From Zonotrichia leucophrys gambelii (lineage: Eukaryota > Chordata > Aves > Passeriformes > Passerellidae), in assembly GCF_028769735.1 (NCBI RefSeq), contig NC_088172.1, forward strand, positions 89,114,451 to 89,178,450: a stretch of 64,000 nucleotides of DNA, written 5' to 3'. This document shows, in pieces, positions 34,526-47,900 of this stretch (the stretch's first letter is position 1; each line of letters begins with the position of its first letter). The notes beneath the pieces were generated by a model that ran no database searches, was not told the DNA's origin, and saw only the letters and a program-made list of their open reading frames with translations. Both the position numbers and the translations under genes were made by a program.

Positions 34526-34630
34526 CTCCCTTTTTTAGAATCTGGATACTTTTTTTATCACAATGGTCTTGCTAAAGCCAGGAGAAGACACAGCCTTCAA
34601 CACAAAATTCGTCTGGAAAAGGACTCCAGG
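34526..34630 (+). CDS. PCSK2-like proprotein convertase, coding exon 2
   Basis: Thirty-five codons in phase 0, from CTC at 34526 to AGG at 34630. The exon is preceded by CTTCTTCCTCAG and followed by GTAAGTG. The peptide starts LPFLESGYFFYHNGLAKAR and ends RLEKDSR. The YHNGLAKA core, the Arg cluster after it (RRRH) and the SLQHK segment align without gaps to the PC2 prosegment, where a basic cluster is an internal processing site. Exon length and phase agree with the human gene as I remember it. Differences fall in the LPFxxxxxF and HKxxLExD parts. The next exon should carry the end of the prosegment and its RxKR cleavage site, but I did not find it by 64000. Confidence 0.9.
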
Positions 34631-37600
34631 GTAAGTGTTTTTTCTTTGTTACACAGACCATTTTTTTATGTGATCAGGGTGATGATCAGATCTATGGCTA
34701 TGATTATGGGGTTTTTTCCCCAATGCTTGTTTTAAGCTTGCTGGCTTCTGTATGCATACACTTCCCAAATAGCCTCAGCTTTTATTTTTATTTCACTGTT
34801 AGAAGTAGTCATACGTTCTCTGAGATGTGTCCTCTCTCCAGTAAGACTCAGTGATGCCATAGTCTCCAGGACATCCCTGTGCACTCTGTAATGTGGGGAG
34901 AAGACATCTGAGGTGCATCTCCTGGTTGTCCTCTCCATGAATCCTGCTACCCATGGGTTATTCAGCTCTGAATACCTTGTGGTATGAATGGTGGCACTTT
35001 CTTAGCAACTGCCATAGATTCCTTGCTTCTCAGGGAATAGTATAATACCAGTTACTAGGAAAGTGTAAGCTGTCAAACTTGAGTAGTTCTTTTAGAGGCT
35101 CTTGCTTGCAGTCTGTTAACGGTCTGCTTAGTTTTCAGAAGCATAAACCTCTCAGACAGGAAAAGGCGGTCCCTTTTGCAGAAAGCTATGAGCTGGCACT
35201 GACAAATTCTTTTTCCTTATATGCACTGGTTTGATACTGGGCTGAAGTTGGACCAGGTAGCACAAAAAGTATATTTACTGCCCAAAGAAAGTAGGTCGGC
35301 CTAAGGAGTGATATCTGACAGCAAATAGATTATTTTTTAGTCCTTCATTAAGATGTCAATTCACTGCACTGTGAAGAGTGGTGAAGAGTGTGAAACCATT
35401 TTATTCCAGACAGAATGTGATTGCCAGATTTGTGTTACTGTAACACCTGTGACAATGAAACACTTGAGAAGAAGAGAAAAATAGGTAAAATAAGATCATA
35501 ATTGTTGTGATGCTAGAGCAAGAAAGATCTGATGAATTCCCAGCTTAACTTTCCTGCTTCTACAGAAATTTCAAGTGATTCCAGGTCCAATTAGGTTGCC
35601 CATGGCTGGTCACTTCTGTAGTTGAGAGCCATGTGAGGGAACCAGATAGGTTCCAGGTGCTGCCTGCTCCATTGCTCTATCCCAGGATGCTAGTAGTTGG
35701 GTACTCTAGGGTACCTCTTCCTGGTCCCCTTCTCTAAAGAGAAACATACGCATGAGGGATTACAAGGCAGAGATGTGTCAAACCTGCCTTGAACAGAAAT
35801 TCACAGGCTTCCATTGTTTGGTTTACTAAGTAGAGATCAGAAAGTAAATCACTGTGGAAAATCTACAATTAGTGGATACTAAAGCAAATGTCCTGAGGTG
35901 TTTCCTGTCCCTGGACCACCCAATCTTGTAAAGTCACTTATGAGAAAATGCATGAGGAAATTTAAGAGAAAAAGCACACAAGTCAGAGTCATTACATATG
36001 CTCTTTGGAAATAAATATTTCTGTAAGTCTCTGAAAATTTTACAAATACCTATGATATTTGTAGGAAACCACCAATTCTCACTGCAGCCTAATGTCTGAG
36101 TACTCCTGTACTAATTTCAGACTGGCTCTTCCATTGATACCTCTAGACTAAGTGTCTGCACTGCTGTTAAGAGCAGCTTAAGTGAATCTGCCTTCTCTTT
36201 CAGAGATGGTCCCTTTTGTAGTTATCTGATACTTGCAGTTTCTATACTTGCAGTTGGCTTCTGTCACATGCTGTGAAATCTCATTTTTCCTGATAATGTC
36301 CACCTCATTGTGCTACTGCATGTCAGTGGCTCCCTCCTTTGATTTCAGGGAATAAAGCTGTGTTTAAATAACTGAGAATATCTGCAATATGAGAAAAAGG
36401 ATGAGCCTGGGTGAATTCTGACTTCATGGTTTGCACTGGAAAATGGAAGGGGGATGAAGCAATGTTTCATCTCCATGTGTAAAATGACATTTTCTCATCT
36501 AGCCTGTCCTGTTGAATAGTCCTTGAGCTCTTATGATACCATATAGGTCAGTTACTTTATGTAATACAGTTTGAGAGCAATTAAAAAATTAGTCTTGTCT
36601 TCCTTCTTCTTTTCTATGTGAAGCCATAAAAATTCCTGTCAAATTTGTCTATAAATGGAAACATGAGTTGTATTGACAGTATTTAATTTCAAACTCTAAA
36701 AGCAATTTCTAAATGTAATGGCAGCTTTCTAGACCATTTACAATCAATTTTACTTAGCAACAAATGTTAGCACTGTCATGGTTAATATGTTAATGTGTGA
36801 AGCCAAGAATAAAATGTTCCTGTTTTCAGGCTAGCGAGGAAGAAAACTACCACCAAAAGGCTAGAAAATCACTCAGGAACCGTTACGGTAAATGCTGCTG
36901 CAAAAAGTTGCTTGGCCCTACCCAAATGTGAGAAAGTGGACTGCACTTATTCTGTATGCTTCTCACTTTTAAGGAGGTTACAATGCCCAGCTAATTTTAG
37001 TTACTAGCTGGAAAACAGCACAGATGTTCACTCAATTAATTAATGTTTTTTAATCAAGGAAGTCCCTTGAGGATCCATGTCAGCTTTTCAGGAGTCTAAG
37101 ACAGATGTTGCAGCACTATGCAGACAGGTTACTGCATCATTTTCATGATCTGCATGTCTTTTAAAATGCTCAAAAATGCTTTGTTGTGTAAAATTTACTG
37201 TATGTTTGAACCAAAATCTTTTGGAGCTATGCTACAAACATTACGGCAGTTGTGTGATAAACATCACTGCAGTCAAGGAGGTGGAAATGGAATGTTACTG
37301 AATTTCTAGAAGTCCAGCAAGAACTATTCTTTGTTTTGGAGAACCCTCTCAAATACAATGGTTTTAACATTATTTAATAGATTCATATTGCTGAAGCCTG
37401 GAGCAGTACTGGCAGTGGATGAAGGTACATGTAGTGTTGTCACATAGTGTGTGAACTGTTCAAGAAAAAAGTGCAGGTGCATGAGGCTTTTTGCTGTCAG
37501 TACTGTCCTTTCAGGGATCCTTACTGTCAAGGTGGCAAATTCCACAGTGAACTGAACTGCTTCAAATGGAAGCTCTTTTGTTTAAATTACATTATTTGAG

Positions 37601-38532
37601 GTATGGAGAACCTTCCAGGAGAGCTTTGCTTTGACTCTTTTGCATAATTTGTAAATTTCTGTGGTTTCCAGGTGCACTTCTGTTTTGTTATTTTAGCTTA
37701 CATACCTTTGGTGCCAAATGAATTGCAGGGAGGGGAGGGATTCCCTTTACTATTTTGAGATCTTTAAGCTGGAATTCTAAATGAGCTAAGGCATTGCAGC
37801 AACATCTCCAGCATTCTTCATGTGAAATTGCAATTTCACATGCATTTATTTCTTTATTCCTTTAGCAGAAATGTCTCAGACCAAAAGGTCAGCTATTAGG
37901 CTTTTTTGTCCTTGGAAGACTTCAGTCAAGGGGCTGCTCTACTTTTCCCTGGAGCTGCAGACAGGAAAGTAGCCCTTGCCATGCTCCATGGACACAGACA
38001 GCTAGGAGGAGGTGACAGCAAGGATAAAGGCCCTCGGTGGAAAAGCTGTGAGGAGCCAGAGTAGTATGGGACCAGGCATCAGTGTGAATGTGAAGAGAGA
38101 ATAAGTGGGAGAGGCTGGAACAAAAGCCCAGAGTCAGTGAGATGGTTGAGTGATCTGGGAGTGGAAGAGTCCATGAGCTGAGTGGGACATGGAGGAGCAT
38201 GTACTGCGTGGAGAGAGTGGAAACAGGTATCCACACTGACGTCAAAATCCGTAGCTTCAGAAGTTCAGGTCACAACACAGCCTCAGACCAAGGGGACCTT
38301 TAGAGAGTCTTCCCTGTAAGGGGAAATACCAGCTTCTGTAAGACCAAACTTTGCTTTTAATAGTGAGGGCTAGGGGTATGTTTATCAATGTGATTGCCCT
38401 GGAAAGGTGAGTCAGAAATACGGAGATACTTCATATTGCCTTGTTTGTTAGTACAGTAGAGGCAGGGTGGGAAATTGAGTCTTCTCGTGCTCCACCACAG
38501 TTAAAGGAAAACACAGCCATGGGATTTGCTTC

Positions 38533-39583
38533 TGTAGTGGCTGATGATGCCATGTGCATGCCAGTTCACTCTGTCATTCCCCTTCCCAGAGGGGCAGGGA
38601 ATAGAAAACATAATCAAGGGTTCATGTATTGAGATATGGATTGGGAGAGATCATTCATCAAACATCATGGGCAATACAGGCTGTAGGTAGAGATATGAAT
38701 TAAATTTATTACACTAACCAAATCAGAGCAGGATTATGAACCCTTAAGAACACCTTCCCCTCACCCCTCCCTCCTTCCCAGCTCTACCTTCTACTCCAGC
38801 AGTGTAAACAGACAGGGAATGGGGTTATGGTCAGTTTCATTGACCATAACCCCATTCCTTTGAATCACCTGTGGTTTCTTTGGTTGCTCAGGGGGGAATT
38901 GTTTCTCCATGCCACTTTAGGGGCCTTCCCACAGGAGACAGTTCTCCACAAACTTCCAGCCTGAGTCCATCTCATAAGCAGCTGCTGAAAACTGCTGCAG
39001 TGTGAGTCCATCCCATGGGCAGCAGTCCTCCCAAATCACTGCAGAGTGGGGTCACTCTTGCATGGTGTGCAGTCCCTCAAGGACAGGCTGCTCTAGCGTG
39101 GTCTCCTCTCTCCATGGGCCTCTCACTGGGTCACAGCCTCTTCTCAGGCACCCCCAGCTCCTCCACGGGTTGCAGATGGATCTCTGCAGCCCCATGGATC
39201 TCCATGGGCTGCAGGGCACAGCTGCCTCACCATGGTCTGAACCACAGGCTGCAGAGGAATCCCCCCAGCTCTGGTGCCTGGGGTAACTCCTGCCCTACCA
39301 CTGACCTTGGTGTTTGCAGAGTTTTTCCTCCCATATGTTCTCACCCCACTCTTCTCTGGCAATTGCAACTGCACAGTAACTTTTTTTTCTTTCTTCTTAA
39401 TTGTGTTATCACAGAGGCATTACCACAGTTTCTGATTGTCCTAGGCTTGCCAGTGGCAAGTCTGTCTTTGGCGCTGCCAGGGCTTGTCTCTGCCAGGCAT
39501 GGTGGAAGCTTCTAGCAGCTTCTCACAGAAGCCAGCCCTGCAGCTGCACTGCTGCTAAAACCTTGCCCTTCAAACCCAGTACA
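38533..39583 (-). mobile_element. LTR, family B copy 1, with diverged 5' end
   Basis: The body from 38619 to 39583 is almost identical to 60910-61874 (one difference seen, AATTAAAT versus AATTGAAT). The first part (38533-38618) is only loosely alignable to 60815-60909: it shares CCAGAG, AGAAAA, ATAA and AAGG blocks. The right end CCCAGTACA is shared. No matching duplication is found (GCTTC left, GTTTA right), so the left boundary is provisional. A - strand AATAAA near 38705 suggests orientation. Confidence 0.75.
38816..38858. repeat. Perfect 18-bp inverted repeat with 7-base loop in family B LTR
   Basis: GGAATGGGGTTATGGTCA, then the loop GTTTCAT, then the exact reverse complement of the stem. 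It would form a stable hairpin in DNA or RNA. The same structure is at 61107-61149 in copy 2. Confidence 0.95.
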
Positions 39584-39939
39584 GTTTAATTGTTACTTTC
39601 AAAGCTGACTTACCTTCTGGTCTCCTGTATTATAAATACAGCTGTGGTCTCATCTATATTATTATGTAAACATTTTAAAAAGTGGTCACATAAATAAAAG
39701 AAAAAATTAATGGTAATTTTGTTGCCTTTTTGATTAATAGTTCTGTATTTTTTGATGTTGGTGATTATTTTCTGTTAAGAAATAGTCTTCCACGAAAGAG
39801 AATGGTTGAAACATAGTTTTTTCTCTCAAAGATTATTTTGGTTTTTCCAAGTTTTAGATAAAATCATTTTCCTCCCACACAGTCGCTTTTGCCACACAGC
39901 TGCCAAGATAAATCCTGCTCAGGAAAGAAGCTATAATAT

Positions 39940-41172
39940 TGTCATGGTTTCACATTGACAGGAAGTAGTTTTTTTTTTGGATATGCTGTGGTTACCAGTA
40001 GGTGCTTATATTTTAATATTGGCACCTGGTGTAGCCACAGAAGTTCGGACACACCTCTGAGAACACACAGGGATTAAAAACCAGAGCTGCACCCCTGGCA
40101 AGCTCTTTTGGGACTTCTGTGGGAAAAGGTCGGATCTTGACGATGGAAGGGTGGAGGAGCGCCAAGAGATATCGGGCAGCCACCCCCACCCCCGCCAGGA
40201 GAGAGAGAGGGAGAGCTGGCGTCTGAATTTGATAGCGGCCAGCCCAGGAGGAGAAGGGCAGAGTGCGGCAGGAAGGTGCCTGGCCAGAGCAGCGTGGGAG
40301 TGCAGGAGCTCTGGGACAGGCAGAGACTGAAATTTTTAACCCTTTTCCTGCATGATAGAAACCTTGCAAAGATGCTGATCCTCCTGGAGCTGAATGAGAA
40401 GAGAGATAAGAGATGACATAACAAGGGATAGGCCCGAGGGAAGTGGAGAAGACTCTTGAGTGGGGGGAGAGATGATGGAGTGGCCTTTTGGCTGGACTTT
40501 TCTTGTGTGGCCATAGACGGAACCATTTTTTTTTTTTTCCTGTGACACAGAGACTGCATTTAGGGGGAGGCAGTACCTCAGAACCAGGAGGGTTCAGTGT
40601 GGGTACCCCTCGGCCCCAGGGGGTGCAAAAATTTGGGAGGGCAGATGTCCCGAAGGAGAGACTGTGCCTTTTTTTTGGAGTGAGACAAGGCATCCTTAAA
40701 AGACAACCCTAGAAGCAGCTCTGGTCCATGCACAGTGGTGAGAGCACTGGGCATGGAAGGAAGATGTCACGATGGCAAAAGGACTTTCTGGGCGGTGCTG
40801 AGTGACATGGAAGCACGCAAGGTTTCAACGGTGTTTCCAGGAGAAGCCTATGGTGCAAGAAGGACTCCTCTCCTCTTCATGAGCTGAGGATTGAGTATTC
40901 TAAAGAGTGGTGCTGGACTGAGAGTTGGTGATTTGGGAGAATGTATTGCGTTACGAATTTTGGCGGGGAGGAGGAGGAAAGTGCTTTTGTAAGGTTTTCA
41001 TTTTCCTTGTTGTTTTTTTTTCGTTTCTGTAGTTTAGTTAATTAAGTTTTCTTTATTTCTAAGTAGGAGCCTGCTTTGCTTATTCCTGGTCACATTTCAC
41101 AGCAGACACCAGGGAGAGGGTATTCTCATGGGGACACTGCCATTGTGCCAGTGTCGAACATTTGCCATGACA
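39940..41172 (+). mobile_element. Solo LTR, family A copy 2, with TSD AATAT
   Basis: 1233 bp with TGTCATGG...CCATGACA ends, flanked by AATAT on both sides (39935-39939 and 41173-41177). It is the reverse complement of the family A LTR at 31425-32723 over most of its length, with one end (39980-40200 here) more diverged. The strand call is weak and based on a CCTTAAAAG box near 40695; only the opposite orientation to copy 1 is sure. Confidence 0.87.
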
Positions 41173-41648
41173 AATATATAGGGAAGAGCTGAGTCCCATT
41201 ACTGATATCTCTGTGCTAGTGGATCTATGTTGCTATGGGGAGAATAAATATGTGTATCGAGGGAGGAACGGTTAAATGACAATCTTCCACTGAGAGTGGG
41301 TTTGGCGCTTAGATGATGATTTCTTTGGAAAGAAACATCCCAGTGATGTAAGTTGTTACATTTCAGAAAGGGATTAGAAAGGGAGACTTGGCTGTGCTGA
41401 TCCAGGAATCTGAGGAGGGTGGATACGGAGCTTCTTCCAGGACTAGTTAACCAGGTGCCCATGGTTAGCAGTACTCCCAAACTGCTTGTCTCATGGAACA
41501 AGGAGAAGAAAGGGGTTGTAAATGCAGAGGGTTTAGCTTTTAATTGAATAAATCAAAATCTTTCATCTCCTTCCTTGCCTGAGATCCTTAATGTGCCCCC
41601 TTAATGTGACTGACTTGCACTGGGTTTAGTATTTTGCACTGAATAGTA

Positions 41649-41960
41649 TGTTTGTATCACATGGTTTGTTCTGTTTTTCCCCAGAGCCCCTGTGGTGGTG
41701 GTCTCTCCTCAGGTTACTCCTCCCCTTGCCCTTCCCATCACTTGTATCCCATTGGCTGTGGCTCCTCTCCTCCACCCCCCTTTGTCTGGGTTTAAAATCT
41801 CCCACCATCACACAGTTGACCTCTTTTTACCTCTCCCTGACCCTCTTAGAGGAGTTCCACAATAAATCATGGGATGGTCATCCCGAGGAGAAAGAGCGCC
41901 TCCCGTCTTTTACTTTAGTCCTCGTGAGATTGAGTGGGGCCAGGGATCCAGAGCTAGCCA
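41649..41960 (+). mobile_element. Possible degraded LTR fragment
   Basis: A short GC-richer stretch has promoter-like order: an inverted CCAAT (ATTGG) at about 41751, a TTTAAAA box near 41791, an AATAAA at about 41863 and a U5-like segment. A TGGGGCCAGGGATCC stretch near 41936 might be a primer site. No partner LTR or duplication was found, so this may be chance. Confidence 0.3.
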
Positions 41961-44900
41961 GATTGGACCCCAAAGGCCCCAGGATGAAATCTCAGAGCTT
42001 ACTTGTGATTGGACCCTTGCAACCTGTGAATGTAGAAGTGCCCTCTGCCCCACTCCCAGGCAGGGGTTGTCCAGTGCTGCCAGAGTTTAATATTTCATCC
42101 ATGGCTCCTCTTTAACAGGGAGAAAGGGGGATGGATGACAGCTTGGGAAGAAGCAGCACAGCAGCCCTTAGCAATGGCAGCACAATGTATGTCAATCGTC
42201 AGGGCCTTTTCCAGGGCATTAGTGACAGGTCTGAGCTGGGCTAAAGGTGGAGCCTTTTGTCTTGCTCTCTTAGGTGTCAGCACAAATCTTCCCCTTTGCA
42301 GAAATTAAAATCTTCCTGATAAGATCAGGAAAACCCAGTTTTCTTCAGTTCTCTATAGTTCTCCAGCCAGTGTGGAATGCAGTGTTCTGGGGACACAAGG
42401 ACTAGGAGCCATTGGAGCTTTCCCTTGTTCAGACCTTTGTATTTGCTATGGAGGTGTAACTTTTTTCTCCAGCCTTCTGTTACTGAATGCAAATAACATT
42501 CTGTCCCTGGAGTAGAGCAATAAGAGAAATTAACAATTAGGTTTTTTCAAATGGCAATTCTTGGCATTTTTCCTCCTGCTCCATGCCCCACATTTCCTGG
42601 TTAAAAAAAAAAAAAGCTTGGAAGGTATCCCAAGATGCTTCTTCCATCTTAGAAGAAAGCTTGTTTGCTCCTGAAAGCAGAAGGACAGCAGGAGAAGAAG
42701 GGGCCATCACTTGACCAGTTCCCTGTTGTAATCCTGTTGTTGATCCTGTGGGTGAAGGGGAAAAACTGCACTGTTTTTACAGTTCACCACAGCAGTGATC
42801 CCAGAATCATACAAAACTTTTGACTTCTGTGGAGCTAAGCATGATATAAATTAATGTAATGCCTAAGACTTGACATCCTCTCTCAAATCTTAGATGGAGG
42901 CTTCAGGTTCATCATCCAGTTCTCTGCCATGCCGGGAGGTTTGTGTGTGTTATGACAGAGAGATGGCAGAATGGCGGGACAAAAAACCCTTCATGTTTTT
43001 GTCTCTTTTATGTAAATACATGCTGCAGATGGTAGAGGTTGACAGACTTCCCAGTAAAATCTATTTAGCATTTTGCTGTGATATCTGTTGTCATGGTGCT
43101 GGTATTCTGGTAGGATTATGTTCAGGAGAAATTTGGAGCTGCCATAATTTTATGAGTCTACAGGGCAGCATTACACCTGCATCAGTGTTACCTTTTGATA
43201 TGAAACAGAGCATTAGGTAATCTAAAAGCTCTGCTTGAGTATCTGTATTAAATATTGAACAGCCAAGGAAAACTCATGGGAGGAAATGTCTTCTTTCCAA
43301 TACTGAAAAAACCCCCAACCTACCCTCAAACCTACACACTATTCATTGAAGCTGCACTGCACACAAGTACTGAAGAAAGTTTTGTCTCAGCCGTCCTGAT
43401 GAAGTGTAGCATGTTGTGCAGAAAACAGGCAGTGACTTCCACGAATGGATCCCTGGGTTATCACTTCTGATGTAAGTTGTCTTATGCTTTATCCAGTGTG
43501 TTTCAGGAAGAGTTTCCAAGAGTTTGTACCTGTTCACAGTGGGGAGCCGCTTCTGGTGCTGTTACCAGCTACTGTTACTGTTTTTCAGGTTGATATCATC
43601 TTGTACTGTATTTATATTGCTTTCCCACACAGCTCAGGGCAGTTTTTGAAAATTCTGTGTTTCTAATTCATAATTAAGCCAGCTCACCAGCATTGCAAGA
43701 AAAAACGACAAATTTTTTGAGGGAACTTGAGTCATCTGTATGTCATCTGGTAATTGATCTTGTGTGTGTCTTATCGCTGAGAAAATTTAATGCTTAAATG
43801 GGCATTTTTCTTCTGTGATCATTGGACCCTTTGCAGATATTGGTGGGTCGTTCTTGAAATATATGTGCTTATTATCTGAGAACACAAGAAGAAAGAAGGA
43901 GCAGAGGTCACAGCACAGTGTTTAAAAAAAAAAACAACAACAAGAAAACTCAGACACAGAGTCTGTTTCTGGGAAGGTATTCAACCTCACTTCAGACATG
44001 GAAAGAGAAAGGGTCATACAGGCAGCAGGGCACAGATAAATAATTGCAGGAAATATGCTACATATGGTGTACGAACTGTGTAATTCCAAATGAGAAATCA
44101 TCAGGGCTACAAAGAGGAGATTTAAGTGTCTGTTAAGTGAGGAAAAAGGTTTTCCTACTACTCTGCCCTTCTTGCAATGCTTATATAAGTAAGGAGGTAC
44201 TCCTCTGCCTACAGAATGCAGAGGATAAGCTAGTCTTTAGGTCATTAAATTGCTTTTGTGATAATGTCAAAAGAAATGTATCAGAAATTCAGTGAGGCAT
44301 CAAGTTTGGTTTGTGACTACTATGTACGTAGCATGGTTGTTGTCACTGCAGACAGTGATTGCTGCATTCCCTGTGATTGCCTGTTTAAAACTGAATCTGA
44401 GGGGGTCCTACTTTTGTTGTCCCTGGCTTTTGTAGACTCTGTTCTTGCCTAGAGAGGGTTGCTGGATTTAACTGCTCACTGAAAGCCCCGTCCAGCTCTG
44501 TTTTGTGTAGTTGACCAGTGGGAGTTCCAGCTGTAAAGCACCTAGCTGCTCTTTAATTCAGGTATCACAATTATTATATGATCAGTTTCTGTCTTCAGAA
44601 AAAGGACTCTCTGAAAATAAAAAATGATGAGGCCTAGAGTTATTCAGATACTTAAGCTGTCACTTAGAATGATAGGGAAGTCCTCTTAACTGCAGTGTGA
44701 GGGTGTTGAGCATGTGCTGAAGAATTTCACAGTTTCTAAGTTTAAATTCCTCAGATCTTGTGCGGCATCACTGGCTCATCTTTGGACTGCATATGTATAT
44801 TGCATTTGTGATGTGCAATACAATTCTAAAGTAAAATATCACAACACCATTGAGTATTTCAAACAGTTTCAACTGGAGAAAATTATGTCCCGCACAATGT

Positions 44901-47900
44901 AAAAGCTAATCTTAACTGATCTATATATCTATTTGTAACTAGAAAGATGGAGAAAAGAACTCAATTGATCAACATCAACATTAAAGAATGTGGAAAATCT
45001 TTTATATTTGTTATATGAAAAAGTGCCATTAGCTGCACACAATGAAATAACAGACTGTCAAAATGATGTCAAACTCAAACATGGAATGTCTTTTATGAAA
45101 ATACTGTATAACTGCGATTACAGGGTAAGCTAGAAGTATTTCTATTAGAAAAAAATACAAGTGAATGTACTGTAGGGTGATAGACTGCTGGGCAAAGGCA
45201 TCACTGTGGAGATTATTGTAGAATTTTCCAAAAATAAAAGAAAAATAAAAGCAGTGATGTACTGTAGTCTTGGTGCCACCAGGATCTGGGGAGTCTGCAT
45301 GGTTGGTGGTTTTAAGACAGCATTAGACAGTGACCATGGCTGAGCTGGATGTGGCTAATTTCTCTCTGTGGCTCTGGGATGGTTTAGGTGACCCCTTGAA
45401 GCTGCTTCGTGTCACGTATTGCATCATTTTCGTGTTGCTGAACAGGATACTTGGGGTGAGGCAATGGAATGAGCTTTATTTCTCAAAATGGCTTGTAACC
45501 ATGAGGAAGTTCAGTACTTTTACAAGCTGGACACATTCAGCCTCTGTTCTGCTGTCTGTAATTTGCTGAATTTGCATTAGTTAAGTTTCTGCTTTATTGT
45601 TGATGTCTTTTCTCCTGACTGCAGTGTCACTCCCCTGTCTCCCTCTGCCTTTTCCTGTTTTCCTCTTGTTTCCTGCCTGATGCAGAATCTCTGTTTCATA
45701 GTGCAGGCCTTGCTTTTGTCATTTGTCTGTGCAATTTCCAGCCTAGGATTATCAGAGGAGTCTGTTAAATATTACAATACATGCAGTGGCAGTGTTGAGG
45801 CTGTATGATTTAGGGTCTTTTTAGTACAATGTAGAGAAGAATGGACAGAGTGAGCCAGTGGCTTTGCCTTAACATGGAACCTACTGTGATGCAGAATTTT
45901 GCTTTGGTTTAGGACAAGTTTGGTTTGGTTTTGAAAAAGGAATGCAGTGCATTGGTATGCTGAGCTGTTATGACTCATTTAATTACTTTAATTAGTTTAA
46001 TGTTTGTATGTTATGTTATGGCTGTTAGTCACTGAAGGTTGTGAATATCTCAGCATTCACTGGATCCAGGAATCCATAGGCATACTGCTGGTGCTTGATG
46101 AGTGCAAAATACGTGAGGGTTCAAAAATGACCAAGTTACCATCATTAGAGCTGTGATAGAATTCAGACTGCCATGTGCAGCTCTGTCTTCAAGGTTGGCT
46201 TCTCTTCCAGTTTAGGAAGTGTGTCTTACTCAGCTATACTTCCTTTTCTCCTGTACAAGTAAATAGTATGCTAAGAAATCTTTCTCAGGAACAATGCAAC
46301 TGAACATTTTGGGCTCTGTTTTCTTTTGGGCAAATCTCTAAGCCTAATAGAAAATACAGAGGCTGGAAAACTACCTTTCAAAAGATTTTAAATATACTGT
46401 TTAACATACAACTTGGGAAGATTATAAAATTAGTAAAATATTGTATCTGTTATATATGGTACCCAGACTGTGAGATGATAGGTCTAGAATGGAGCAAAAC
46501 TACAAGTTTATTTCCATTCTTTATTGATGTCAGAAAATCAATGTTAAAATCAAATGTTAAAACAGTTGATGGAGTTTCTTGTGTGTACACTTATATGACC
46601 AGAGCCATTTAATGTATATGACATTGGCAGTAAATAAAAGGTGGTGCGACTGAGGGTGTGCAGTTAAATCAATAACAATGTGAGACTGGAATACTTTTTG
46701 GTGTTGTGTTTTGGGGTATCTAAACATGGTGTGCCAGGGCTTGTGTCACAGGGCTGTGGCTTTGAAAATCCCACCCCCTTTCTCCTAAGAGACTTAAGTT
46801 AAAAGAATCTCTTTAATGGCATATGCTACTGTATCAGACAATAAATGTATTATGTAATTCATCCACTCATGCCATTTAACCTACTTTACTGTTTGTATGC
46901 ACGATGTGCTCCATGAATACAAAAAGGGGTTTTACTGAGGTCACCGAAAGTTGATTGCAGGATTTGGAGATACAATGGAAATAAATGAAAGGTTTAGTTC
47001 TAAATTATTTTAGTAGTAGTTTGCTGCAGTAGTTATTTGATGCTGCATTGGACTTCTGCTTTTTCAGCCTCTAAAAGCTCAAAATAACCAATAATAATTA
47101 AAATGCTAATATGTATGTCATGGGTTAGTGAAGTTGAATAAATGCTTCTTGGCCTTGGGAACTTCCATACTGAAGGAGAGAACAGGCCTAGGTGGAACAA
47201 AACACCATGGAAAGACTAAGAAATATTAAACATCTCTATGGTACATATTTTCTCTAATTATTTGTAAAGTATCAATTCCATCCTATTATAAATGGACTCT
47301 GTTAAATATTGCAATTTTGCTTATAAGGAATGATACCTGAATGACCACATTTCTGTGAAAATACAGCTTTGTGTTTTATGTTGCAAGCTTCCTACTCTCT
47401 GAGTGCTAAAAAGAAGTACACCCTTATTGTAGGTACAGATTTAATATGTCATCAGTGTAAATTGTCTGTCTTCATCGTCTTTATCTTACTTGATTCTGAG
47501 CATTATACTTCCATACAGAGGAATATATGGTAAGGGATCCATGAGCTTTGCAGACATGAAGTCTTCACAGAAGAACCAGAATTGTCAGATCTAATTATTA
47601 TTATTATGTTCCTGGTCTCACAGCAATGTCACTGAGCTGATTACTCTCAAGCTTTAGGTTATGTAACACTGCAGTGCTACAGTTAGCCTTAATATCTGGT
47701 TCTCTTCTTCTTTGCCAGCTCTTCATACCCCTATTCCTTTTCTTTGGAGGAGGCACAGATTCTTGTCTGCATCAAGAACCTGAAAAATAAAATAAGCCAC
47801 TGGGGTGAGGAGGTGCCCTGTGTTTTGTCTTGGAGTCTGAGGGATTGATTACATTTGTTCCTATCTAACTTGACTTTGTCATGCAGCAAATGTGATAAAC

